From Chromera velia (Eukaryota; Sar; Chromeraceae), in the NCBI GenBank assembly GCA_018398765.1, contig JAHBMJ010001336.1, forward strand, positions 1 through 31,970: DNA of 31,970 nt, in the 5' to 3' direction. Of this stretch, positions 10,837 through 27,406 are shown one piece after another (positions within the stretch are counted from its first letter, which is position 1; each line of letters starts with the position of its first letter). Made by a program: the position numbers and the translations under genes. A model generated the notes under the pieces. That model did no database searches and had not been told where the DNA came from. It worked only from the letters and a program-made list of their open reading frames with translations.

Positions 10837-10885
10837 CTGTGTGTGTGTGTGTTTGTGTGTCTGTCAAAGTCTCTCTGTCTCTCTG

Positions 10886-10952
<67 letters not shown>

Positions 10953-11048
10953 TTGGGCATGTGTGTGTGTGTGTGTATGTGTGTATGTATATATGTGTAT
11001 GTATGTGTGTGTGTGTGTGTGTGTGTGTATTTGTGTGTGTGTGTGTAT
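10697..11048. repeat. Compound (TG)n-(CT)n-(TG)n microsatellite
   Basis: TG tract with TATG/CTGT variants to about 10863, a CT tract to about 10952, then a second TG tract with TATG units to about 11048. It is non-coding; Cys/Val and His/Thr readings of either strand are artefacts. Confidence 0.95.
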
Positions 11049-12250
11049 TCGCATGGATGTACTCCTTGACGTTTGTTGGCATATTCTCCTCCGTCACTGT
11101 TCGCTTATACCCGACGAGCATAACTGCCTGCCCCAAGAACATCAGCTGCTGCTGATCCCCTTGCATATGTTTCTCTTTCCATATTTGTCGCAAATGGTGA
11201 AGGAATTGCATCTCTGTCTCTTAAAGTTCATCTTCTTTTTATCCTTCATACCTCGAAAGTACATCTTCTCCCCGTATTTTTTTGCACACAGAAGCACATG
11301 TGGTAGTCTGTGCGTACCTCTTCTTAGTGCCTTCCTGCCTTTCTTCCTTTCATTCTCTTTTAAACTGGTTACACGTCTCATCGTCTTCACAATGTCTGCT
11401 GAGATCATAAAGGAATGCTCATTCTTCTTCTCTTTCTCAGACGAAATCGAAGGACACAGTAGCGTGAAGTTCAGCTCATCCTTCTGAGGACCTTCTTGTC
11501 ACCGGTTTTCATGCCGACTCAGAACTTTACATAAAAATCTTACTAAAAAAACCAGTGTCAAAGTATATGTATGTAGAAATATATTAGAATTAGAATTAAG
11601 TAGATCGATGTGATTACAATGTATTACTGTCATTACATTCTTTATCCAGTTCAAAAAATTTGTTTTAAAAAATGGGGTTATACACAAAATTTGTGCCAAA
11701 AATGATCATCAATAGATTTCATCAATGATTCAGTGTTTTTTTTTTTTAATCAAATCCTTCTTCATCATTGAAGCTTTTGATTTGAAGTGTTGATTAAGAC
11801 AGTGTAGCGTGGCATCCTAGAAAATAATAACTTTTCCCTGCCTAACGTTAGAAGTATTCAGCTAGCTCTGGATATGAATAACGATGGCGCGTCATAGTCA
11901 TAGTTAATCCAATCCTTAGTTTGTTAAATTTTTTTTGTCCACACTTTTTTTTATATACATTTTTTGTTGAAAACAGAAAAAGAAAAAAAGTTTCTTCCAT
12001 ACATTTGTTTTTCTCAAGGCTCGCTGGAGTATAGCTTAAATTTCTGAAAATCTAGTATCTGTTTGATTTAGCCTATAATTTAATCTATATTGTGATAATT
12101 AAAACATATTATGCATCGTGAAATTTCTTTTCGGTGGGTGCAAAATATTGCAAAACAACTTACTGGCCCAGTCTCGCTATCTTTAGAATACTTTAAAACT
12201 ATTATCGTTCATAATTTTTCATAATATAGTTGTCCACACCTGTTCTCATA
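11049..12250. other. Non-genic stretch
   Basis: From 11049 to 11490 a frame stays open by continuation of the microsatellite frame, but it shows no recognisable motif. From 11500 onward the DNA is AT-rich with poly-T runs (for example 11736-11748) and no gene. Confidence 0.45.
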
Positions 12251-12392
12251 CGCATGCCGGGGGCGAGTAGGGTGCTTTTTGCCCCCCTAAAGCGGCGCAT
12301 TTCCGTAAAAAACTTGTTCTCATAATTGGTAAGGAATTAAAAGCTGAAACTTTGTGTAAGAAGAGATTGTAACAATAAAAAAAGAACTGTGA

Positions 12393-12552
12393 AACAGATC
12401 TTTTATATCATTTCTAGAAACATAGGCTGTCATACAAATTTTTTGACTTTGAGGCCATTTTTTAACGGTTTTGAATAGTAAGAAAAACGGTATAAAACTT
12501 ACAAAATTTGTATAGCAGCCTATCTTTCTAGAAATGATATAAAAAATCTGTT
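12393..12552. repeat. Long imperfect hairpin with ~50-bp arms
   Basis: The left arm (12393-12443) starts AACAGATCTTTTATATCATT and continues through CTAGAAACATAGGCTG. It is matched in reverse complement by the right arm (about 12503-12552) with only a few mismatches, leaving a ~60-nt AT-rich loop. Confidence 0.85.
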
Positions 12553-12697
12553 CTATGATGATGATGATTGAGGGTTAAATCCTAGATTTAACGACGCCAA
12601 ATCCCAAGCCACCAGCAAGGCTTCGAGGACAACCCAGAGCACATATTTATGGGGGGGGGGGATGAGGAAGCCTGCATACCAATCGGATCGATTCGCC

Positions 12698-13360
12698 TCA
12701 ATTTGCCTTATCGATAGAATGGAGCTTCTTGAGAGAGTCGGCTATAGCTTTGAAACCGCTTCTAGGTAGAATTGTGCACAACAGCAACACCATATCCTTC
12801 ATTTTTTTCTTATTATCAGAAGTGTCCCTCGCGGTTGCACCTGCAACGCGTTGTGTGATCTGTATTCTTATGTCAATAGGCGCTTTCTGCTTCGCAATTT
12901 CGTACAGTTCTTTCAGCCTGTTCCGTTCCTTTTCTGTGTTCTTACATTCCGTCAGAACATGAATCTCATCTTTGATCACACGCAAGGGGGACAAACATTT
13001 ATTGCACAGCCGTTCTGGTTGGGTTCTATCTATATTCCCCCCTGTGAGAGCCCTGAAAAGCGTACAAAAGCCTGCGGAGGACTGCAACAGACTCTTTGGC
13101 AGAGGTTCAACACTGTACTCTATCATTTCACTTCTCGGACGCCATTTCCTTTCACTCAGAAGGTGCATGGCCAATTTGAAACGTTGTCTGGACGGATTTT
13201 CTGATTGGAAAGGGGAGAGATTCGCAAGGTGGGGAAAAATTCCGTCTCTGTCTCTAACGTTTCTAATTTCTTCTTTCAACCAGTTGGACAGCCAGGCACC
13301 CTCTACGATTTTTTTTCCTTCTATCCTTGCCTTTCCTTTTAAACTTGTCCCCCACCATGC
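12698..13360 (-). pseudogene. LINE (non-LTR retrotransposon) C-terminal fragment with zinc knuckle
   Basis: The minus-strand frame is open from just after a TAA at 13363-13361 to the stop at 12698 (220 codons) with no proper start, so it is a 5'-truncated piece. It begins WWGTSLKGKARIEGKKIVEG followed by AWLSNWLKEEIRNVRDRDGI. Then come FCTLFRALTGGNI and a CCHC knuckle, C119-x2-C122-x11-H134-x4-C139 (ending HVLTEC), and a basic tail. This matches the C-terminal region of LINE polyproteins and parallels the relic at 1687-2661. Sequence divergence between the two is large, so they are different families or old copies. Upstream the reading passes into another frame near 13363-13463, indicating a frameshift or truncation. 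Confidence 0.65.
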
Positions 13361-13725
13361 TTAGCAATGGAGGCCATAAAAGGGAGCAATCTAATAGAAC
13401 GGCCAGCCATTTTACTATCTTAACGAAGGGTTTACATGAGCCAGCCAAGCACTCATTCCACACTGCCCGGGGTAGAGCACGGTCGATCGATTTGATGTAT
13501 TAGATGAAGCACCCACTCAACTTACCAAGTAGAGAACTGAATGGCTCGAGAGAGAGAGAGAGAGGGGAAGGCAAGACAAAGTTTTTCTATCGTTACAACG
13601 TCTTCTTATACAAAGTTTCAGCTTCTAACTCCTTACCAATTATGAGAACGAGTTTTTTGCGGAAAAGCGTTGGTCTCCTATATAGAGGGGGGGGCAAAAA
13701 GCACCCCACTCGCCCCTGGCATGCG

Positions 13726-15171
13726 TACTGCTATGTACGTATTATGACATATTGTGTACTATGTGTGCACAAAGATTTGCACAAATGACGCTGGAATTGC
13801 AGCTCAGTGGATGACATAACATGACATAACAAACTAAGTTGCTCTTCTCGTGATGGCCAGATATGGTGCATTTAGTGTACTTTAGCTGATGCTCTCACAA
13901 ACCCGAACAGCGCGCTTCCAGCGCGCCCTCCGCGCGCCACAGTCCTCAAGGCTGGGGCGCGTCCGAACTTGTATTAATATATGGATGCGAAATATACTCA
14001 ACTGCAACATTCTGCAACATATATGAATATACAGTCTGCAACATGTATATATATACGTATACGTGCATGGAACTCTAGCTAATTATAGGCAATCCGAATC
14101 ATGAAGAGTCATCTAATATAAATTTGTATACATAGGTGCTTTTTGGGGCCGTACACAGTAGAGCTCCGTAAGCATGTCAACCCCTCCGTCTATATATGCA
14201 TTCATCTCTTAGTCAAGCTTCCACACACCTGCTTTGACCGTGAAGCCAGAACGTTTATAGATCTTTACATGAAACAGCTCAGCAGCAGAGACCCTACCTG
14301 TGCGTAATGCAGGGAGGGCGGTGCAGATCCTGTTGAGCGGATGCAACAGGTAAGGAAAACAAGTAACAGTATACGTCTGGCATACCCTTTCTGTGCTTTG
14401 TGTGAATGCATTGCTACATGACAACATGTCGTCTTCTGGAGAGTGGACATCTTGAAAATTGGATACTTGATTGAAGATCCCCTATATTTTGCAAAGATTA
14501 CCCGACAGGTTTGAGGTCAAAATACGGCTGTTTTGGTTACTCTGGTAGCAAAAGCATGTGTAGAAAGAAGCAGAGGGGAGGAAGAATGCAATGCAGATTT
14601 CACTTTTTTGCCTTCTTCTCTGTATGTGCAACCCCCTTCCTTGCAGAGCTCTCTTTTCTCTGACTGCCTGCCTGGTGACTGCAAGCGGGTCCGCCATTAG
14701 AGTGCTTATACTGAGACCACCATAATAGAAAAGAATAGAGACAAAGTCCACAGCCAAGATGCCCTTCAAAAATGGGGGTCATTTTTTTTGCTAGTGCAGC
14801 TGCCATACATTTGACTCTTCATTAGTTGGATTACCTATAGATGATTGCATGTATCGATCGATCTGTATATAGACGCGCATATATACATATTTTTGTGAAC
14901 ACAATTTTAAGCTGTGTTGTATATCGATATACCCCTCCGTACATCGCACATGAGCGCTTGACTTGACCTCACCAGCATTCTATCTGACATGCAATGTCCC
15001 GACTCCAGACTCTGCGAACGACCACTGCAGAGGCAGACTTCAAGAAATTGACGGACCGCTTCTTCGACGTCCTCGTTTGCTGAAGTAAGGCACGGTCTAC
15101 ACCTTTCTGGGCACTTATTGGTCCTTTCAAGAGTATAAGTTGGTCTCTGTGTTGTCCTTTCACGAGCCAGC
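13726..15171. other. Spacer upstream of malic enzyme, no gene seen
   Basis: It holds a GC-rich patch with GCGCGC phrases (about 13905-13965) and three CTGCAACAT copies around 14005-14045. No frame with recognisable similarity is present. The malic enzyme promoter must lie in the right part, but I see no TATA box or motif I would trust. Confidence 0.4.
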
Positions 15172-20690
<5,519 letters not shown>

Positions 20691-22014
20691 GATCGAATCA
20701 TGACACGATTGAGGTGAAAAGGTTGCCAGTGGAGTGAGGGATGGGAGGGCTCAGTGTCAGGCAATGAGGGGTTGATCGAAGGAGTGCTTCAATGCAGAAG
20801 CGCGGGCATCATTTTTTAGTTGCTGCGAGTCAGTAGGAAATGTTACAGCCTGCTCACGCAGGTAGCCGAACGTACAGGGTCCAGCTGTTGTCGTTAGTGT
20901 CATACCAATCTCTACGTCATAGTACTGATATCTTTTATGATGAGTATTTGGTGTTACACTTTAATTAAAATTTCAAAGAGTAAAACTTCAACTGTAAAAG
21001 AGTGTAAAGATATGCAGATAATTGAAGAAGATAAATGTTATTTTTGTTATCTTTTGTTTAATCATCAAATGTACATTTCACTAAAATCATCAAAATTGAT
21101 GATGTTTCTAGTTATGTTTTTCATTTTTTTAAAAAAAAAATACCTTAGAAAGCATTATAAAGGTTAAATAAGAATAAAATGGAATAGAAAAGAGTATTTT
21201 TAAGTAGATTTTGCATATGTTTAGAATCTTATTTTTTTTGTCTAATTATTCAGTGATTATTTGGTTAACTATCATTTAATAGAGTAATGGAGTGATAGAC
21301 TCGGACTTGGAGAGTCATAATTAGAATATAATATTGAAGCTTTGGTTACAATTGTTAACTTTGGCCCCGGCCCGTTTAGCTTATGGCTACTCGAGCTCAG
21401 TGTTTTATTGCGCGTCTTATTTAAGTTCAACTCAACGTTACATCAATTTGCATTCATATTAAACTATATTAAACATGTAAGTAATTATAGTGAACTCATT
21501 ATTGCAAATGACAACAATAGATATCAATATAGTAATCAATAGAGTACAGTTGACTCTTGAATACAGTTGTCATCGCATGTGACGCGATGTCACCGGTCCA
21601 TGTGCTACTATGTGTATATTAATACAGTGCTCTACACTGTTCGGTGGGGCGGTATTGCTGCCACTGTTGCAATGTGTTGTGGTGTTGCGTCTGTTGCAAT
21701 GTGTTGCATAGTCCCTGAATGTTGCAACAGTCACTGCATGTATGTAACATTAATATAATGTTGCACTCAAACATTTCTGCGCATGCATCATCGCATGATC
21801 AAACGTACAACGTATACTCTTAATTTGACGCAAGAAGTACGTGAAGCACGTGCCTGCAGCTCCAGCAGCAGTACTAGAACCTCGTTCAATGGGCCAGAAT
21901 GGGAGCAAGCGAGCGGGGAACACAGCATCGATAACTTTGCTGCCGAAAGCAATCATCTGGAAACCGCAGGAGGGTTTCTGTGACCATTCGAACCATTTGC
22001 GTACACCAAAAAGA
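20691..22014. other. AT-rich spacer between malic enzyme and the P450-like gene
   Basis: No gene is supportable. 20930-21560 is strongly AT-rich. Around 21665-21730 the phrase TGTTGCAATGTGTTG occurs twice, with further TGTTGCAA variants. A possible upstream ATG for the P450-like frame is at 21889. The minus-strand frames at 21750-22555 are shadows of the P450-like exon. Confidence 0.45.
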
Positions 22015-24614
22015 ATGGCTCCTTGGAGTTTTGATTTTCCACAAAGGGGCCACCAGGTTTGCCTCGCCGCTTTCTGTGCAGGAGGCGCAAGTTTCTTCTT
22101 TGGACTCGACTTCCTTCTCCGCAGACGTGCAAAGAGGAGATCGTCCTTAATGGGGCTTCCTCCATGCTGTGTGGATCTCTCGAGTTTGAGTCTCTGGCTT
22201 CCTCCCTCAATCCTAAGGCGAGTGTTGCAGCAGAAACTTTGCAAAACAAAAGAAAAAGATGGCGAGAATGGCGGTATCCTTTTTTGTTGTTCCCTGTTTG
22301 GGTCCGAACTTTTCGTTTCAAACCCGTCTTTGGCGTCCCACATACTCTCACTCGAAGCAAAGTCTGGGTCATCTGGAGAAATGAATCGGAGTGAAGGCAC
22401 GATGGCAGTGGTGGGTTCTCTGAAGGTGGCAGAGAAGAATTTGGTTGAGGGCCTCGCAGTACACGCTGAGTCTGAGTTTCTGATTCAGGTCTTGGACAGG
22501 TCCCTCGACTCTCTCTGTGAGGAGAACGAGGAGAGGGCCCAGACACTCGATGCATTCAGGTGAGTAACAGGAGGACACTGGGAATCAGATAGAAGTACAC
22601 AAGGAAGGCCTCAACACAGGCACTTGACGCCCTATATGTGCAAGAACACGCCTTCACCGAAATGAATGCAGTATGACAACGAAAAGTAGACTTCTCTTTG
22701 CTCATTTTCATTCCTGGCTTCTCTTCTTCCCACCAGCATGCTGAGTGTGCAAATGCTTGAGCCAATTTAGCGGTGCATGTGCGAGTGCAGCTTGGCTGAC
22801 GAGGTGGCAGCTGCCCACACCCTCCACTCCCTCCTCCCTGCCCCTCCCCTTTCGGACCCTCAATTGGAAGAGGCACAGGAGGACGTGCGCTGCTTATTCC
22901 AGTCCCTCCTGACAGGAAAGTCAGAAGAAGGGCTGAAGAGGCCTGGGGGCAACCAGAAGAATGACTCATTGAGAGATAGAATGCGTAAGGCTTTGTGGGA
23001 ATACGCAATTTTGAACAGCAGTGGTTTGGATCACATGAAGCGACCCCGAACGGCGGACCCTGTTCGTAATCTGGCGCGAACTCGCGTTCAGAGACCGGGG
23101 GGGGGAGGTGACAGTTTTGTGAGGGACAGGGATCTATGTGATTGTATCGAAAGCGCAGTAATTGCTTTATGGGACCGCCTCTCACATGTCCTGCGTTGGT
23201 GTTTGTTTGAGATGGCACAACATCCTCTGGTCATGTGTGTGCTTCGAAGAAGTGGAGAGAACGAGGGGTTCCCTGTCGGCAGAAAGAGAGGCGAGAAGGA
23301 GACAGAGATAGATTTCAAAAACGACGTGTGTGCTGCATTTGTTCTTGAAACTCTCCGACTCCACCCCTACCGCCAGTGGACGTCTCTTGTGATTCCAAGG
23401 GAGTCGTCATTCGATTTCTGCAAAATTCTGCCCTCTGGGCCCGTCTCTATCGTTCTCCCGGAGAGACTGAGTGTGACGCTCTGCACAGACGTCATGGCAA
23501 AGACAAAGTGTGTCGCTGATCCCTCAAAGATTGATCCCCTCAGGTGTGTGGATACACATTCTCTTTCCTCACATTCATACAGTTAATAAAGAGATATCGA
23601 ACCTGTGTGTAGGAGAGATACGATCGAGAAAGGGGAAGGATGGTCACCTGCTTTGGTTTGCATGGGAGAGGTCGGGGGGGGGGAAGGGGGGAGGGCAAGA
23701 AGAGAGGTGCCCTCTTTCTCTTTGCTTCCCAGTACTTTGTTTCTAAGCTTGACTTGATTTCACATCGAGTCGTCCTTGTAGACCTTTAAACACCTTTTGA
23801 CAGCCACGGCAGTCTCTCCCTTCTTGCGAACTTGCCGACTTCTGTGTTTTGACCCGATCCTTTCCGTGCACTCGCTTTCCTCCATTCCCCTCCCTCATGC
23901 TTCAATTCTCCGTCCCTGAATGGAACTAGGCCTTCTTTATTATTTTGTGTCCCCTTGTATGCCTGCAGGTACGCAGACCCTCCCAGGGGGATGGGAGAGA
24001 AACCGCCGTCTCCAGAGATCGTCCTCCTGTCCTCAGAGTCAGTTGCTCTCTCACAAGCGGGAGGGGGGACTCTTGGAGTCTCTGTGTCTGAGTGGTGTCT
24101 CCATCGAGCGGCTCTCTTCTGTGCAGGAGTTTCAGAGCGATTTGAGATTCTGCCTGTAGAGCCTCAGACAGAGACTGCCTTTGAGGAAGGTCAAGGAATG
24201 AATTCTGGGGAAGGAGTGTCAGAAAGGCTTGAGATGGAGTCGGTGGGTGGGGGGGAGGACGAAAAGGAAGGTACCTTGAATCCGTCTGCTGGAGGGGGGT
24301 TGCTCTCTAGCACCCTGCCGAAAGGGGGTGAAGAGAGATGGAGGAAGGGAGGGGACCAGGGGACTGAGGTCGGTGGTTGGCTGCCTTCTCTCTTCAGGCT
24401 TTTTCGGGTCTTCGGAAGGGCTGTGGTCGATTTTTTCTGTTGCACGAAGGGAAATGCAAAACTGTTCGTAGATTTCGGTAGAGTCGGAAAACCTCTGTGT
24501 GGCAGAAACTGGCGCAAGCTTAGTCTTTCTCGCTCTCAAATGTCTCTTCCACTCAGGTTTCGTCTTCGCGAAGGGTTCTGGAGGAGCGATACAATGGAAA
24601 TTGCCCGGCTCTAA
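22015..24614 (+). CDS. Divergent cytochrome P450-like protein (3 exons, 647 aa)
   Basis: Exons: 22015-22559, 22791-23543, 23969-24614, joined in phase at gtgagt/gtgcag and gtgtgt/ctgcag introns. P450 landmarks in order: a membrane anchor (about 14-34) followed by LLRRRAKRR; GGILFCCSLFGSELFVSNPSLASHIL (86-111), matching the early beta sheet of P450s; an I-helix-like CIESAVIALWDRLSHVLRWCLFEMAQHP (300-327); an intact ExxR motif in ETLRLHP (E368, R371); PRESSFDF; and a putative heme loop GVSVSEWCLHRAAL with Cys476, followed by FEI. The I-helix AGx[D/E]T is replaced by ALWDR (no oxygen-activating Thr), and the FxxGxRxCxG signature keeps only Cys and the following Arg. A ~150-residue Gly/Glu-rich C-terminal extension is unusual. 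An earlier in-frame ATG at 21889 would add 42 residues; I chose 22015 because it places the anchor at the N terminus. Function unknown. Confidence 0.7.
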
Positions 24615-27406
24615 ATTTTGCGTTTAAAAAAATGAATTTGCAACTACTTGGTGCTACTTGCAAGGTCATGCATGTATGAACCATTATGAACCTAAAACAT
24701 TTTTCCCAGAGTTGAGTATAGAAAATTAAGGTAAGATAAGGAGTGAAAAGGTTTATCCCGCTATCATTGTAAGCCTCTGTTACCAGGCCTAGTACCAGGC
24801 TGTGTATGGGCTCACATTGGATAAACATAGGTAACTTGAAACGTCACTTGTATATGTTTTCTAAACTGTCAAATAAACTAGTAAATAAACCAGACAGTCC
24901 AGACCGATGGGTCAATGGGTTATAAATATTATAAAATGTCTGCAAGGGGCTAGGTAAGGGGCCGAATACGGCCGGAGGCTGGATAAAAATTTTACTTCAA
25001 AAAATATATGTACTACTAGTATTATAAGTATAGAAGTGTCAAGTTCCATTTAGTTCCATTGCAATATAATTGTATGTCATACAATACTAGCTAACACCTA
25101 AAACTCTGAATTAAAAAAATTTATGATACTAGCTCCTTATCAATATCCTAGTCAATACACATACATAGGCATACATATACATTTATTTTTTCCCGTTTCT
25201 TCTTTCCTAGCTTCTTTTTTAATTAACAATTGATTTGCCATACCGTACGTAAGTTTAATTAAACTTACGTTTTGTTTTCTTTTCGTTTCAGATGTTTTCT
25301 ACTAGGTTTTCTATCTTTTTACAAACTTAGTATACCTACTTTGCTGGACGGCGCTGGTACCGACTAACTTGCATCAATTGGTAAAAATTAGAATCCTAGT
25401 TAGGATGAAACTAGGGATCAAAAATGTACACTCAGCGGCCATTTTAAAAATTGACAAAGTAATTTTATATTTCTTTTCATATAATCATTTCTTTTAAAAA
25501 ATGTTATCAATTAACTGACAACAGTTTTAGGGTACTTTAACTTGAATTGATGTAAGTGGAGATCTGCGTATAGTCTATAAGGTACTAGATAAGGTAGAGT
25601 TTTTATGAATCTTTTATATGTTCGATTCATAGTCATACCATTATACTAGCCATTATATAGGTAGCATGCAGAAAACAGTTCTTTAGAAAAGAACTCGACG
25701 TCAGCATACACTGCCATGCAGCCCAAGTCATGTTTGAGATTCAATTCAGTGATGAAAGAAACCCAATTGTGAAAGACTGGGCCAACCCGGGAAAGTTTTT
25801 TCAACAGGATGGGCCGAGTCTTTCACTTTTCTTCTCACACTGATTGACTTTTCCTTTGATTTTCCCTTGACTCGATCCTTTCATGCCCAAACGTGAATAC
25901 AAACAAGAAGCGCTAGATGATACAGTCCGCTTGACATGCGGCGTGTCTTCAGACACCCCAAGTGACGCCCAAAAACTCATATGAATATGAGGACGGACGG
26001 ACTTTAGAAAGTCAGGTGGGGAGAGGCGTATCGATCGACTGGAAGACCGATCGAGGAAAGAACGATTCATGAAGATCCATGCATCCCCTCTTGCAACCCT
26101 TAATTTCCATTATTCCATGCTAGCTACGTTCAAATCCCACCCCCATGCCGCGACAGCAGTCATTTCTTTTTCATTTCTCCCAAACTTCGAAGTGATCTCA
26201 CCCTCCCAATACCCCGAATTACTCTGCCGCAGAGCGCCAGTCTGCTTCTCCTCCCCATGCAACAGCCAAGAGCGCGTGAGTGAGGAAAGAGATCTCCGTC
26301 ACACACAGCCGGAGCAGGATCGATTTAGCGAAGAGTTGAGCTCGAACAAGAGAACGAGAGACAATCATCGTCATTCTCTCTTGACTCTCTGACAGCATGT
26401 GAGTATGTGTCCTCCTGCATGCATGCGTCCGACTTCTCTGTTATTCTCTGTCGAGTCCTAAAGGGTCCCTCCATGAAGGCTGACAAGGCAATGAATGCAA
26501 GAACACCCAGACCCATCCATCCATCCAACTGCACGGTGACGTCCGTCTGCCGACGCACCCATGCAGGTGGTGGTACGTGGACCAGATTCGTTGCTTTTCT
26601 TTTTTTTGTGCCTTTACCCTCTGTCTCCGTGTGACTGTGCGCCCTCTGTTGAATTCCTGGACTGATACGGCAGAAGCAAGTGAAGAGAGTCTTCAGTTTT
26701 TTTCATCGTCGTGCTTTTCTCTTCTATCTTCTTTCTCCTTTCCCTTCAGAGGAGGCCGACTGTGCCTCAACTGTCCTAGAGACACCCCACCATGCCTACC
26801 CCAGAGAGAGAAAGTTCAATAAAGTCAAATCGAAACGGTAAAAAACAAACTGCGCGCACGGCTGTGTCAGAGTTGCTGAATGACTCAGCGGCCTTTCCCA
26901 TCTTCCCCTCCCTCCCCAACAGACCACTTATTTCACTTGCTCAAGGTCTCCACCTTTTCTGTACATATATCCAATAAATATGCGACTAACTTGACCACAA
27001 GAAACAACACGAACATGCTCTGCCTCTGTGTCTGCCGATGGGTCAGTTTCTGCCGTCTCTGGATGTATGTGATTCTGACTCCCTTGACTATCGGACACAA
27101 AGAAGGAAATATCGCTGCTCTCCTTCCCATCTTTCCCTCCATTTTTCCTGCAGAGCATCGTTCGCTCCTCCCTTTTCTTCTCTTCTTCTTTGCATGCATG
27201 GGCTACATCCAAACTCAATCGAATGCGCCAAACCTGATAAATACGCACGCATCAAGCATCAACAAATGAAATGCACATGCACAGAGCGAAACAACAATCA
27301 TGAAAACAACAGTCCCTCCCCGTACCCAACCCGGTGACCCACCCACAGACGTATATACATGCACACTTGCACCATGCATGAAACAACACACACAAGGAAC
27401 GAATTG
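24615..27406. other. Long spacer, no convincing gene
   Basis: 24620-25700 is AT-rich with a 24-nt perfect palindrome (25247-25270). 25800-27400 is GC-richer. A minus-strand ATG frame at 26070-25801 (89 aa) and a plus-strand ATG frame at 26792-26977 (61 aa) exist. The latter lies 43 nt downstream of a splice-acceptor-like CCCTTCAG (ending 26748), with AATAAA close to its start. Neither shows a recognisable motif, so I do not call them genes. Confidence 0.35.
25247..25270. repeat. Perfect 24-nt palindrome
   Basis: ACGTAAGTTTAA is followed directly by its reverse complement TTAAACTTACGT, with no spacer. Confidence 0.95.

Larger units (their letters stand above)
12251..13725. mobile_element. 1.47-kb segment bounded by ~38-bp inverted repeats
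   Basis: The left end CGCATGCCGGGGGCGAGT... (12251-12288) is matched in reverse complement by the right end (about 13685-13725). Two substitutions occur within the core that includes GGGTGCTTTTTGCCCCC. Inside lie a long hairpin (12393-12552) and a LINE C-terminal relic on the minus strand (12698-13360). I see no clear target-site duplication next to the ends. It could be a composite or foldback-type element that captured a LINE tail, or an element into which the LINE inserted. Confidence 0.55.

Noticed and set aside
10429-11487. A 352-codon plus-strand open frame and mirrored minus-strand frames
   Set aside because: They are translations of CT and TG microsatellites (Ser/Leu, Cys/Val, His/Thr runs); the non-repeat tail has no recognisable motif.
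14135-14150. Third copy of the 12251/13725 inverted-repeat core (GGTGCTTTTTG)
   Set aside because: Only about 11 bases match and the flanking CGCATGCC part is absent.
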